This document shows, piece by piece, positions 54,001 through 63,329 of a stretch of 64,000 nt of DNA. Origin of the DNA: Diadophis punctatus similis (lineage: Eukaryota > Chordata > Lepidosauria > Squamata > Dipsadidae); the NCBI GenBank assembly GCA_023053685.1, contig JALIGW010000005.1, positions 33,990,980-34,054,979 on the forward strand. Reading direction: 5' to 3'. The notes under the pieces are model-generated. The model was not told the origin of the DNA and did not search any database. It saw only the letters and a list, made by a program, of their open reading frames with translations. Within the stretch, counting starts at the first letter, position 1. Every line of letters starts with the position of its first letter. The position numbers and the translations under genes were made by a program.

Positions 54001-55104
54001 CGCAATAGCAATAGCAAGACTTATATACCACTTCACAGTGCTTTACAGCTCTCTCTAAGCAGTTTAGAGAGTCAGCATATTGCCCCCAACAATCTGGGTC
54101 CTCATTTTACTGACCTCGGAAGGATGGAAGGCTATTTCAACAATAGAGGACTAGTGAGAATGGTCCACTGATAGATCCCAACTGCTCTTTATTAGTTGAG
54201 TTCTTCAAAACAATTGGTGGGCAATTATGCTTAAGTGTGTGTGTGCATATGTGTGTGTGTATTTCAAATAGCATGTTCCAAATTTGAAGCAATTGCTTTG
54301 AATTAAAAATGTGGGATTTCATACATGAAATATTTTGCATTCTAAAAATTTTACACATTTCTACCGCAAGCATTATCTACTACTTTCAGGTATAAATCAT
54401 ATATTATGCTAGGGAGCTCATCAAAATCTCTTTTTTTTCTTGAAAGGGTTTTTTGGATGATTGTGAGCTTCTCGTACACAGCTGGTATGCCATTGTGGAA
54501 AAAAATGTTAGAACAAAAAATCCTATAGAAAATGTGTCCAGTCAATATTACGGTATATGGAGAAGAACTTAATTCAATTTAGAGACCATTCCTAGATTAC
54601 AATTTTATATATGCATTTGTATCACATCCAAAATACGAGGTCCTCTTTATATAGTGTTAATATTCAATTTTATAGGATTTCTTAAATTAAAATGGATTTC
54701 TAATAGCAGGGACAGGATTTATCATAGTTTACAATTTCATTTTATGACTCACATTGTATTGAATACTGTTCCTATTATTTATAATCTACATAGAGTTTAA
54801 GAGCAATTTGCATGTTTTTTAAATGTTAAAATATGTTTAGTTACAATCAATTAATGAAATGTTGAAAAGCTTTAATTTCTTTGTACTTGTGAATTCCTTT
54901 TTTACTTTTCCTCCCCTTTCCCCCTTTTTTACACTGTTCCCTTCCTGAATATATACATTTTTCTTAAAATGTACAATAAAATATATTCATAGATACTTGT
55001 ACAAAAGGTGAATATAATATTTTCTGCTTTTTAACTGTGCTTTCTTTTAGTTTCTTACCTGTTGCTGTATTGATGATGTCTGTCTGTTCATTTTCTACTT
55101 CCAT
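37193..55104 (-). CDS. PDCD4: Programmed cell death 4, complete coding region in 11 exons
   Basis: PDCD4 is a tumour suppressor that binds the helicase eIF4A through two MA3 domains and blocks translation of structured mRNAs. Coding exons, in gene order: 55104-55059, 53653-53354, 53043-52949, 50991-50878, 50303-50082, 47892-47795, 45851-45737, 39663-39556, 38872-38762, 38358-38219, 37253-37193. All junctions are GT/AG and in phase. They total 1410 nt, that is 469 residues, the same length as I recall for the human protein. The N-terminal basic region ([10 protein letters not shown]) and phosphodegron DSGRGDS (residues 72-78) are intact, with the S6K-site serine at about 68. MA3-1 spans about residues 158-285 and MA3-2 about 319-449. 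The eIF4A-contact loops LDTPRAPQ and LDVPHSYS are present, as is the C-terminal Akt-type site RKRFVSEGD (Ser457). No break is seen. An untranslated first exon must lie upstream, since the start exon has an acceptor at 55168/55169. Confidence 0.98.
38219..38358 (-). CDS. PDCD4: PDCD4 coding exon 10 of 11
   Basis: Encodes [20 protein letters not shown] and onward to CPS; second half of MA3-2, with donor CCAG|GTAAAC. Confidence 0.97.
38762..38872 (-). CDS. PDCD4: PDCD4 coding exon 9 of 11
   Basis: Encodes [18 protein letters not shown] and onward to DQMKR in MA3-2; phase 0 at both ends, with donor AAGA|GTAAAT. Confidence 0.97.
39556..39663 (-). CDS. PDCD4: PDCD4 coding exon 8 of 11
   Basis: Encodes [18 protein letters not shown] to HFHHELVYE, the start of MA3-2; phase 0 both ends. 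Confidence 0.97.
41112..41600 (+). CDS. ORF1-like 162-residue frame in LINE-like element
   Basis: The product is rich in Lys, Glu, Asp and Tyr. It has a short likely coiled-coil region (residues about 40-80) and a doubled motif, [11 protein letters not shown] then [18 protein letters not shown]. No zinc knuckle or RRM signature is recognised. A poly-G run interrupts the region near residue 126. It is more probably a transposon protein relic than a host gene. Confidence 0.35.
   Translation: MEACDYEELVGFFKHLEDLKRCFLEIGGGKEIEKKLDYNEHLEIMILGDGNEESRQQEDNKGKKRLEEKKQIDDYTAIYSDKDTENGRQADDYIETYNGYTGIYRDKKRVRVRGEYWYQREQFKMGGGEDKRLRGIENRPTQIIYLKGRKGVLGEKKLLVQK
41918..42133. repeat. (CTTT)n/(CTGT)n/(CTTC)n pyrimidine microsatellite
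   Basis: Sequential runs of CTTT, CTGT (six units near 42077) and TTCC. All frames across it are low-complexity artefacts. Confidence 0.95.
42134..42600 (+). mobile_element. Tc1/mariner transposase relic
   Basis: Around 42255 the plus strand encodes [20 protein letters not shown], the Tc1-type catalytic block (usually WSDESKFEIFG). A decayed [16 protein letters not shown] stretch and the HAIPSG-like HHAIPSG region near 42490 follow. Multiple stops and frameshifts are present. It is probably a fragment carried inside the larger TA-flanked element. Confidence 0.75.
42643..42777. mobile_element. Palindromic hAT MITE with 8-bp duplication
   Basis: CAGGGGTCCCCGAACTTGAC to AAGTTTGAAGACCTCTG, flanked by CTTTAAAG at 42635-42642 and 42778-42785. 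Confidence 0.93.
43233..43390 (+). pseudogene. Possible captured exon with signal-peptide-like start
   Basis: From ATG at 43233 (context CTCCATGG) the frame reads [20 protein letters not shown], a typical secretory signal peptide. A proline-rich segment follows and runs straight into the transposon's right terminus. The surrounding 42870-43390 is CpG-rich, like a promoter and first exon. The source gene is not recognised. It could also be chance in GC-rich cargo. Confidence 0.4.
44101..45736. other. PDCD4 intronic DNA
   Basis: AT-rich, with no recognised repeat or exon. Confidence 0.45.
45737..45851 (-). CDS. PDCD4: PDCD4 coding exon 7 of 11
   Basis: Encodes [18 protein letters not shown] and onward to VKHLVKE, the linker between the MA3 domains. 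The acceptor (TTCTTTTATAG) is only 59 bases from a transposon end at 45911. Confidence 0.97.
45911..46897 (+). mobile_element. TA-flanked DNA transposon, CCGTATTTTTCGG family, copy 3
   Basis: The ends CCCGTATTTTTCGGAGTATA and TTATACTCCGAAAATACGC are bounded by TA. It is an inverted counterpart of copy 2, including the nested palindromic hAT at the same site. It lies in the PDCD4 intron immediately upstream, in gene sense, of the exon at 45851. Confidence 0.85.
46379..46522. mobile_element. Palindromic hAT MITE nested in transposon copy 3
   Basis: CAGGGATCTCCAACCTTGGC to GCCAAGGTTGGAGACCCCTG; nearly identical, reversed, to 32224-32367, with TCTAGA near both ends. Confidence 0.85.
46898..47794. 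other. PDCD4 intronic DNA
   Basis: No feature recognised beyond AT-rich sequence. Confidence 0.45.
47795..47892 (-). CDS. PDCD4: PDCD4 coding exon 6 of 11
   Basis: Encodes [20 protein letters not shown] and onward to CVQA, the end of MA3-1; donor GCTCG|GTAAGTG. Confidence 0.97.
48595..49371 (+). mobile_element. TA-flanked DNA transposon, CCGTATTTTTCGG ends, with internal tandem array
   Basis: The ends CCGTATTTTTCGGAGTATAA and TTATACTCCGAAAAATACGG are bounded by TA. The terminal 60 bases resemble copies 1-4 but the interior is different: a tandem array of about 146-bp units. It lies in PDCD4 intron 5 (coding-exon numbering). Confidence 0.88.
48700..49255 (+). repeat. Tandem array, four units of 144-148 bp
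   Basis: Unit starts (GGTGCTAAC) lie at 48700, 48846, 48994 and 49138. Each unit contains ATCTTCCCAGCTCTTAC, GCAGGCTCTTTCATTGTTAC and a TTTTTCCAGCCCTAA-type phrase. Units are about 85-90% alike by eye. Confidence 0.85.
49374..50081. other. PDCD4 intronic DNA
   Basis: No repeat or exon recognised. Confidence 0.45.
50082..50303 (-). CDS. PDCD4: PDCD4 coding exon 5 of 11
   Basis: Encodes [20 protein letters not shown] and onward to LDTPRAPQ, the core of MA3-1; donor CACAG|GTTGGT. Confidence 0.98.
50878..50991 (-). CDS. PDCD4: PDCD4 coding exon 4 of 11
   Basis: Encodes [17 protein letters not shown] to [10 protein letters not shown], the start of MA3-1; phase 0 both ends. Confidence 0.97.
51496..52631. 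mobile_element. Long Tigger-like TA-flanked element with internal repeats
   Basis: The left end TAGTTAATCCTCAACTTATG (after TA) and right end GTAAGTGGAGGACTACATG (before TA) match the Tigger-like MITE termini at 27576-27985. The interior is longer and consists of diverged repeats around CTGGGCCTTNNNGACTGAGG-type phrases (51640-52200). A hAT MITE is nested at 52259-52515. Confidence 0.65.
52259..52515. mobile_element. hAT MITE (CAGAGGTGGGTTCC) with 8-bp duplication
   Basis: The ends CAGAGGTGGGTTCCTCCCGG and AACCGGAACCCACCCCTG are flanked by TGCAGCAC at 52251-52258 and 52516-52523. Confidence 0.95.
52949..53043 (-). CDS. PDCD4: PDCD4 coding exon 3 of 11
   Basis: Encodes the glycine-rich [19 protein letters not shown] and onward to PNYDDDQ; acceptor GGCCAG, donor CAG|GTAAAA. 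Confidence 0.97.
53354..53653 (-). CDS. PDCD4: PDCD4 coding exon 2 of 11
   Basis: Encodes [15 protein letters not shown], the basic RNA-binding stretch, the DSGRGDS degron and [14 protein letters not shown]; donor AAAG|GTGAGT. One residue shorter than human around DTGEALKSG. Confidence 0.98.
54004..54132 (-). mobile_element. tRNA-derived SINE, family B, antisense 3' fragment
   Basis: AGCAATAGCAAGACTTATAT to GACCTCGGAAGGATGGAAGG, matching the 3' half of 34696-34925. Confidence 0.85.
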
Positions 55105-55168
55105 AGTTGTTCAACAGTATTTCAACTACACTGAATATAAATGAAGTTTTTATCTTTTTGTTTCTGAC
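55059..55168 (-). CDS. PDCD4: PDCD4 start exon (coding part 55059-55104)
   Basis: The acceptor CCCTTAACTAG precedes 55168. Bases 55168-55105 are 5' UTR. ATG at 55104-55102 opens [15 protein letters not shown]. Donor CAACAG|GTAAGA at 55059/55058. Confidence 0.95.
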
Positions 55169-57344
55169 CTAGTTAAGGGAAAGGGGAATTAAGAAAATGT
55201 TAGCACAATTACATCAGTTTTAGTAACTCGTGAAAATCCCTATACTACTGTCCCCATTTATTTATACTCATTTCCTGTATTCATGTCCATGTTTATACTT
55301 ATACCTGTTATCTCGTACATGTTTGACAAACTAAATAAATAAATAAATTGGGGCTGAAAAGTAACACTTTCAATCCTCACATTTACAGCCTTCGCAGGTC
55401 TATAAACAAAGAGCTTAAGATCACAAGCACAGTCACAGTTTCACTTAGCGACTGCTTTGCCTAATGACCGATCCCAATTGGCTAGTCCCAATTGTGATTG
55501 CTAAAAAGAACTATATTCCCTGACAAAGTGACAAAAGCTACTTAGTGAATATTAAATTAAGATAACTGTAGTGTTATTTAATAGTGAGTTAGCAAGATGA
55601 ATACATTCTCATTATTTAAAATCATTTCATTTTGCCACTTATCTGTTTAAAACTTGGATTGGTAATATATTTTTATTTCACCAGTTGAATAATCTTTTAA
55701 CAAACCAAAATAATATCTGCACATACTTGTGCACTTCAATACAAGTAAGAGCAATTGTAGGCTCTGCACCTCATACATGTATAGTTTAGCACACCTGAAT
55801 AGAATCTTATTACAATTATTTTAGTAGAAATTGATTACCAATACTAGTTGCCTAATTTGTCTATATGGAGCTCTTTTGTAGTTCTCAAACATTATACATA
55901 TCATACCATTTTGCTTGTATGCATTATTTTACCCTAAAAGTAGATAATTGGACTTCAGGAATTTCTATTACTCTATGTTCACTTGTCAACTTTGAATCTT
56001 ATGCTGTATGACATTTTTAACATAATATTTTAAAATAAGTTGGCACCATTGACAAGTTTTATTTCTAATCACATTGAGTTTAGATAGCATGGTAACAATA
56101 CATATATCAGAGAAAAAGCAGACAACCATCCTAACAGAATTTTAAATTTTACCTGGGAGCCTTTTATTATCTATTAAGAAATCCCAGTAAAGTTTTCAGT
56201 CAATACTTGACCAATATATCTTCTTTCTCCACATTCTTCCTCCACCTTTAACAAGTAAATACCATGCATTGCTAAGGGCTCATATTATGACATCAGATGT
56301 CTTACTTCATACCTCACAGCAAGTAGTATATCTGCATTACCTCAGCCAATCATGCACGAGTTATACAGGTTGCTGATATATTTTCTTTTTGCTAGAAAAG
56401 TTCACTTAGATCTTTCTCAAAAACTCAAGCTGTCCAAGTAACTGATTAGTTTGTAAAATTAATTCCTTTCCTCTTGATAATGTCTTCCATTACATAAAGT
56501 CAGTCTCCTTGAAAGCAAAAGAAAAAACAAATTAACTAGCAAAATCAATAACAACAGAATAGTGCTTTGTGAACCCAGTATGATTTTTATATAGTTGAAT
56601 TTTATCAATTGAATGTATGTTATACAAAGTGTACCATTATTATAGTAGTTAAATCAAACTCAGGATGTGGGACTATCAACCTTCCTTGATAGTAAGATTT
56701 TACACCCAAATATAATCACAACAACTTACATAGAAAATAACATCTTGTTCACATTATTTATTTAAATAAGGAATGAACATGCACACACGCCCCAGGAAGG
56801 AAAAACATCCACTAGCATAGACTTGAAAACTGAAAAATAACGTATTTCTAAGATGTTTATACTTGTGACTGAACTTATAAGCACTCATCTAAAAGCCTTG
56901 AACTTGAAGGAACTTACTTCTGTGCGGAAAATAAATACAGTGTATAAATATACATAGCTTGTCTAATAAACCCATAGATAAACATCACAGCACCCAAAAG
57001 AATGGCATACAGTATGTATTGATTGGGGAAGAGGGGTGACAATTTTTCACAAATGTTACTTAAATATGGAAAATATGTTATTTTGATTATTAAATCATTT
57101 GCAAATACTGATCCAAATGGAGTATTTGCCTCGTTTGTATTAGTCACTGAATTGTTTGACCTGTTGCATATGAAATCCACTGGGGTCAGCTAAACTGAGG
57201 TAAAACTGTATTTCGCTATTTGACTTTGGCAGAGAGACAATAATAGTAATTAGTTAAAACTAAAATGTCAAAAGAAAGGACAACAGTTAAAATTAGTTTT
57301 TTAATTATTTAATAAATAATCTGATTTGGTAGAGACTTAGACAC
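55169..57344. other. PDCD4 intron 1, AT-rich
   Basis: A degenerate Tigger-like trace occurs at about 55372-55560 (TTTCACTTAGCGACTGCTTT). A frame with a hydrophobic C-half at 56914-57180 (minus) is unassigned. No first exon or CpG island is visible. Confidence 0.45.
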
Positions 57345-57655
57345 AGATGAATAGTACTGCTAAAGAATATGCTTATTTTTCAGAAAGACACAGATGTTTT
57401 CAAGATGTGACATGATATGGATTCTTAAAAACTTAGCAAATAAGATTTCTAAGGGGGATATTTTACCTTTTCTAACCATAACTCAATTTAATATTTAAGA
57501 GAAAATCTACAACTTTTTGGTAGAGATATTAAATGAAGGGATATTACAAAAAGAATTCATGGCAGATGACTGTACAAATAAATTAATTTTTGATAACTAT
57601 TTAAATAAAGGTATTGATTTAAGGATTGATTGGGATACAACTAAAGCCTTTATGG

Positions 57656-57770
57656 GAGAATAGAATAGAATAGAATAGAATAGAATAGAATAGAATAGAA
57701 TAGAATAGAATAGAATAGAATAGAATAGAATAGAATAGAATAGAATAGAATAGAATAGAATAGAATAGAA
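57656..57770. repeat. (AATAG)n microsatellite, LINE 3' tail
   Basis: About 22 perfect units of GAATA. It is joined directly to the LINE 3' UTR text TTTTATTGGCCAGGTG. Confidence 0.97.
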
Positions 57771-57950
57771 TTTTATTGGCCAGGTGTAATTGGACACACA
57801 AGGAATTTGTCTTGGTGCATATGCTCTCAGTGTACATAAAAGAAAAGATACGTTCATCAAGAATCATAAGGTACAACACTTAATGATAGTCTGTGTACAA
57901 ATAAGCAATCAAATCATATTAGGAACCAGTCAATATAAATCGTAGGATAC

Positions 57951-58629
57951 TGTTCTGCCCCAGCTACAGACCACAAAGAACGCAGCACACACAAAGTCTG
58001 TACAAACCTTAGTTTACTAATTAAGGACTACTAATGAGCTTTCTTAGTAGACATCAAACACAAATACAGTTTAAAGCAGTCTTTTCTGAACACCGGCTGT
58101 TAATTCAACTTCATTAACAGCCAGCACGAGTCCACGAAATAATAACTCAATTCTGAGTAAACAGTCTTGTAGATAACAGCAATATTACTGTGGTTGGCAA
58201 AATGCCCAGAAGCAATTTGCAGGAAAAATGCAAAGAGAGAAAACAAGAGCCGATCAGACGTTTCTGGATTCAAGACACGAAGGAATATGAACAAAGTTGT
58301 TTCCTGCAAATTGGCTCCTTCGTCATCATCCCTTAAATAGGCTAGGGGCCAATTAGCCCCAAGCCTTACTCCTGAGGAGACGTCCTCCTGAGGAACCATT
58401 CCTGCCTTTTGGCAGCTCTGCATGCCCATGTATTGAGAATAGGCTCCTCCTCTTCTTCCTCATCACTGATGGGAGCTTCTGGAGGTTCTGAAGGCCATGG
58501 CTGAATCTCCGCCTCTGGCACCAAGTCCTCTCCAGCCTCCTCACTGTCCGACTCGGGTGCCAGCTGCATAGGCCGCTGGCGGATCACATCAGCCTCCTCG
58601 CTGTCGGAATCAGCTACCAGCTGCATGTC
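57951..58629 (-). mobile_element. Solo LTR-like insertion in LINE 3' UTR
   Basis: Plus-strand start TGTTCTGCCCCAGC. The other end is GCATGTC(A) at 58629/58630, with ATAC repeated at 57947-57950 and 58630-58633. On the minus strand it begins TGACATGCAGCTGG, has CCTATTTAAGGGATG as a TATA-like box near 58330-58345, and ends GGGGCAGAACA. A short acidic frame (PISDEEEEEEPILNTW) lies at its 5' side. LINE sequence resumes at 58634. Confidence 0.75.
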
Positions 58630-60591
58630 ATACAGTCATTAGTGGGAGATGGGTGATAGGAACAATGAGAAGATTAATAGTAGTGCAGACTTTGTAAATA
58701 GTTTGACAGTGTTGAGGGAATTATTTCTTTAGTAGAGTGATGGCGTTCAGGAAAAAACTGTTCTTGTGTCTAGTTGTTCTCGTGTGCAGTGTCTATAGCG
58801 TCGTTTTGAGGGTAGGGGTTAAAACAGTTTATGTCCAGGATGTGAGGGATCTGTAAATATTTTCACAGCCCTCTTTTTGACTCATGCAGTATACAGGTCC
58901 TCAATGGAAGGCAGGTTGGTAGCAATTGTTTTTTCTGCAGTTCTAATTATCATCTGAAGTTTGTGTATGTCTTGTTGGGTTGCAGAACCAAACCAGACAG
59001 TTATAGAGGTGCAGATGACAGACTCAATGATTCCTCTGTAGAACTGAATCAGCAGCTCCTTGGGCAGTTTGAGCTTTCTGAGTTAGCGCAGAAAGAACAT
59101 TCTTTGTTGTGTTTTTTTTATGACGTTTTTGATGTTAGGTGTCCATTTTAGATCTTGCAATATGGTAGAACCTAGAAATTTGAAGGTTTCTACTGTTGAT
59201 ACTGTGTTGTCTAGTATTGTAAGAGGTGGTAGTATGGGAGGGTTTCTCCTAAAGCCTACCACCATTTCTACGGTTTTGAGTGTATTCAGTTCCAGATTGT
59301 TCCGGTCGCACCATGAGGCTAGTTGTTCAACCTCCCGTCTGTATGCGGATTCATCATTGTTTCAAATGAGACCAACCACTGTTGTGTCATCTGCGAACTT
59401 CAGTAGTTTAACAGATGGATCGTTAGAGATGCAGTCATTGGTATAGAGAGAGAAGTGGAGAGAGCACACAGCCTTGGGGGACCCTGTGCTAATTGTACAG
59501 GTATCTGATGTGATTCTGCTTAGCTTCACCTGCTGATTCCATTTGTTAGGAAGCTTATGATCCACTTACAAGTGTGTTCAGGTACCACTAGCTAGTTTAG
59601 CTTAGTTAGAAGAGTGTCTGGAATAATGGTATTGAATGCTGAACTAACGTCTACAAAGAGGATCATTGCGTAGGTCTTTGGAGATTCAAGATGTTGTAGG
59701 ATGTAGTGCAGAGCCATATTAACAGCATCATCTGCTGATCTGTTTGCTCGGTATGCAAATTGCAGGGGGTTTAACAGTGGATCCGTGATGGTTTTCAAGT
59801 GGGACAGCACTAGCCTTTCAAAGGTTTTCATAACTACAGATGTTAGAGCAACTGGTCTGTATTCGTTCAGTTCCTTGATGGAGGGCTTCTTCGGCACTGG
59901 GATGATAGTAGAGTGTTTGAAGCAAGAAGGAACATAGCACATCTCTAGCGATTTATTGAAGATTCGGGTGAAGATGGGGACCAATTGGTCAGCACAGACT
60001 TTTAAGCAAGGAGTTATCTTGTCTGGGCCTGGAGCTTTTCCTGGCTTTTGTCTGTGAAATAGGTCTTGCACTTCCTTTTCTGATCACTAGGGGTTGTGAA
60101 CCCAATGGTATGGGGTCAGCTGTAGGAGGCTTGGCTGTTGTTGTTTCTGAGATGAGGGTTGTGGAGATAGGTGGCTGTAGTTTCCTTTCAAACTTGCAGT
60201 AAAATACGTTCAGGTCATCTGCCAGTTGTTGATTTCCTTCAGCCTGGGAAGGAGGTTTGCCATAACCTGTGATATTTTAAGAGTTTTCCACATTTTTGCT
60301 GGTTCATTTGTTGAGAACTGATTCTTTAGCTTTTCAGAGTAGCTTCTTTTTGCTGTTCTGATCTCCCTTGTTAATACATTTCTGGCCTGATTGTACAGCA
60401 TTTTATCATCTTTTCTGTAGGCTTCCTCTTTGGGAGGTTACTTACTCTATTCAATATAATGGCATGTAAAAAAGAAGTCCCAAGAAAAATTGCAGGCTAT
60501 TTTGGATGAAATTTTTAAAAAGATAGTTTACAAAAAACACTAGCAAATTCTATTATTGTATATCAGATCAACATTTTACAACACTAACCTA

Positions 60592-61524
60592 TCGTATTTT
60601 TCGGAGTATAAGACGCACCGGAGTATAAGACACACCTTAGTTTTGGGGGAGAAAAACAAGGAAAAAAGACCTCTGCCTCCAAGCAATTTGCCAAACAGCA
60701 AACAGTACAAATGATATACACTGTTTGCTGTGTATTTCTGTGCATGTGTGTCTGACCCATAGAAATAGCAAAGAATTGGAGAAATGTACATTATGGCAGT
60801 ATATTAATCCCAGAAAGTTTTCTTAAATGTAATCACACTAACTCCTCCCAATTATTTAAATAGATCTACTCCAAACATGACTAAGTCAGGGTTTAACTCA
60901 GCTGCCTTATTTTAATACTAATACTTAATACTAAAACAGGACATTTCAGATTATACTTTTACAGATCTTTAAAATTGATGTGGCTTTCTGGAAGTATTCT
61001 GCTATTTAAAAGAAGATACAATAGCACTGGGCCTCTTCAGATTAAGCATTTATTTTAAAAAGCTTCTTCATTTTGTTAAGTTGTCGAGAACAATAAAACA
61101 GTTTTTAAAAATAAGTCTAATAATTTGAACATTCTATAGGCATTTATAGTTATTGACTTATCTCCTTGCGGCAAAAAACAAACAGCCAGTTTCAGCAGAG
61201 TCTGGTTAGCACAAGAAAATAAAATTCTGTCTTTGCCTCTCCCTCCAGCAATTTGCCTCCGTGCAGCTTTAGTTTCACTTTCATTTTAGCACGTGGGCTT
61301 GCCCGCAACTTCAACCAAACAGCTGAGTGTCGGGAGGCAGATAATCAGTGGCTTGTGCTGATCAGGCTCTGCTGCTGTTTGCTGCAAGGAGGTAAATTGC
61401 TGGCAGGCAAAGATCAAAGAGTGGGGGTGGCTGGGTGGGGCTACATTCAGTGTATAAGACGGACCCAAGTTTTCACCCTCTTTTGGGGGGTAAAAAGGTG
61501 CGTCTTATAGTCCGAAAAATACGA
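60592..61524 (+). mobile_element. TA-flanked DNA transposon, CCGTATTTTTCGG family, copy 4
   Basis: The ends TCGTATTTTTCGGAGTATAA and CTTATAGTCCGAAAAATACGA are bounded by TA. The flanks extend the palindrome by chance (AACC and GGTT). It lacks the nested hAT seen in copies 2 and 3 and shares CATGACTAAGTCAGGG-type text with copy 1. Confidence 0.85.
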
Positions 61525-61593
61525 TAGGTTAAATATAAGAAAAACAGATTAAATTGAACTATGCAAAACAGAAGAATTTTGAGTTTGCAAATA

Positions 61594-61954
61594 CAGTGAA
61601 CCCTCGTTTTTCGCGGGGGTTACATTCCAAAAAGAACCCATGATAGGCGAAATCCGTGAAGTAGTATCCATGCGCTTTGCGCATGCGCAGAGGGCAAAAG
61701 AACGCAGATGCCGACATCCAGGTGGGCGGGGGAAGCCCCGCGCCGCAAACGCCACCAGGTTGTTGGGCTGTGCGGCGACCAACAGGTAAGAGCGAACCGG
61801 GAGGATTTCACCCCTGGCCTCACGTGTAATTTCACTGCTCTTGGCAAGCTGTTTTACCAATCAGCCAATCAGAATGCAGAACACAATGCATGATGCAAAT
61901 CCGTGAAGCAGCGAGACCGTGAAAGGTGAACCGTGATATAGCGAGGGATCACTG
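61594..61954. mobile_element. Tigger/pogo-like TA-flanked MITE
   Basis: The ends CAGTGAACCCTCGTTTTTCG and TATAGCGAGGGATCACTG are bounded by TA. CCGTGAAG motifs occur at both sub-ends. The centre carries TGCGCATGCGCA at 61678-61689 and ATGCCGACATCCAGGTGGGC, a cassette shared with two unrelated elements. Confidence 0.85.
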
Positions 61955-62599
61955 TAAACCAAGGAAATGGTTTGCTTATCAATCGAAAAAGGAAAAAGAA
62001 TATTGAAAATTTAGGATGTCAACACTGTATTATTGAATAATGCATATATACATTTATAAAATTCATGACTTCTTTCCAATTTGTATAACATATAAGCTAT
62101 TTCCTTGGAACAGATAGCGGAGTATTTTTAAAATGGAACTCACCTACATTTTCACAATCTTAGAGACTAATTATGAATAGCCTTATAACTATTAGGCAGA
62201 TATTAGAAGCTGTAAAAAAAGTAAAATAGGAAAGGCACCAGGAACAAATGGATTACCATGTTCTTATTATAAATGTTTTGAAGATCAACTTTTGCAACCA
62301 TTTTAGACAGTGTTGAATTCTATTTTACAGGGCATTCCAATGCCAGCATTGTGAAGAGAAACCAATATTGCATTATTATCAAAGGAAGGACAAGATTCAA
62401 CTTCTGTTAAGAATTATAGACCATTAGTGGAAGTCTGCCACCTGCTAAATACATGTAAAAATAAAAAAAAGAAAATATAAATAGCTGACATTTTAAAATC
62501 AAGTCATATCTGCTGTTAGATCTTTAAATATTAAGAAAACTATGGCTTACCGTATATTTTGAGTTTGCTGTTTTAATGGGTAAAGTTAAAAGTGTCCCT

Positions 62600-62950
62600 G
62601 AAGGTTTTATCCTGCTACTCATGACCTACTTTAGGGGGAAGTGCTCATCTCTGTTTCTTAAGCCAAAGAGCCAGCATTGTCTGGAGAAGTTTCTGTGGTC
62701 ATGTGGCTTACATGACATCACGCCACAGCACAAAGCATATGGCACAACACAGAACAGTTACTTTCCCATATGCTTAAATGTGGTACCTATTCATCTAGTT
62801 GAATGTGTATTCTTTCAAACTGCTAGGTTGGCAGGAGCTGGAACAAGTAACAGGAGCTCATTCCATCTCACGGCACTTGGGTTTCGAACTACAGAGTTGT
62901 AGACCTTTAATGGTCTAAGACACAGCATCCTAACCACTGAGCCACTGCAT
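62600..62950 (-). mobile_element. tRNA-derived SINE, family A, antisense
   Basis: GTGGTACCTATTCATCTAGT, GGAGCTCATTCCATCTCACG and the end CCTAACCACTGAGCCACTGC mark the reversed SINE. Confidence 0.82.
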
Positions 62951-63329
62951 ACCTTTTGCTCTTTTAAGCATAAACTAAACCTTGTTTAACAAAGTTTATT
63001 TTCCCATCTACAGTACTTTGAACAGCACACAGAATGTACTGTCACTCTTTTTAGCAGTAACAAATACAATCAGTTTATAGCTCTGAAAGTGCTGCAAATG
63101 TTTAGTATATACGCTATTTATTTTATTTACAAACATATGGTACAGAGACATATGTTAACATCTTCAGAAACTTTCACAACACTAAGTACTGTGTAAAAAT
63201 TGAAAATGGCAGTACTGACTTCTTTGTGATTAATACCGGTATATACGGCCGGTTGTGATTCTATCCCCATTTTTATTTCTCATTATCATAGACTATACCA
63301 TGGGAAAGAAAATTAGTAAGTTGGATTTT

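Larger units (their letters stand above)
57656..60430 (-). mobile_element. L2/L3-CR1 type LINE, antisense, with (AATAG)n tail and LTR insertion
   Basis: The tail (57656-57770) is on the left, so the LINE reads leftward. The reverse complement encodes reverse transcriptase: GKAPGPDKITPCLKVCADQL, VPKKPSIKELNEYRPVALTS, FVDVSSAFNTIIP and KLLKFADDTTVVG (with the catalytic FADD). Later come FKFLGSTILQDLKW and QQRMFFLR at the C-terminal side. Several stops and frameshifts make it inactive. The 3' UTR is interrupted at 57951-58629 by an LTR. Confidence 0.88.
57345..62440 (+). mobile_element. L1 LINE ORF2 remnant, split by three later insertions
   Basis: L1 pieces lie at 57345-57655, 60431-60591, 61527-61593 and 61957-62440. 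The first encodes an endonuclease-end phrase (DMIWILKNLANKIS) and LRIDWDTTKAFMG. The reading then resumes across the first insertion with GYLLYS. The third and fourth give KIRKQIKLNYAKQKNFEFAN and NGLLINRKRKKNIENL, and the last has KIGKAPGTNGLP and EGQDSTSVKNYRPL, the reverse-transcriptase start. Stops and frameshifts show decay. Insertions are an antisense LINE (57656-60430), a TA-flanked transposon and a Tigger-like MITE. Confidence 0.8.

Noticed and set aside
56914..57180. 88-codon frame with hydrophobic C-half
   Set aside because: No splice context, no recognised family and AT-rich composition; chance frame in PDCD4 intron 1.
57597..57879. Frames with repeated ILFYS text
   Set aside because: Translations of the (AATAG)n array.
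60581..61533. AACCTAT...ATAGGTT as an extended terminal repeat of copy 4
   Set aside because: Other copies do not share these outer bases, so the extra palindrome in the flanks is probably chance.
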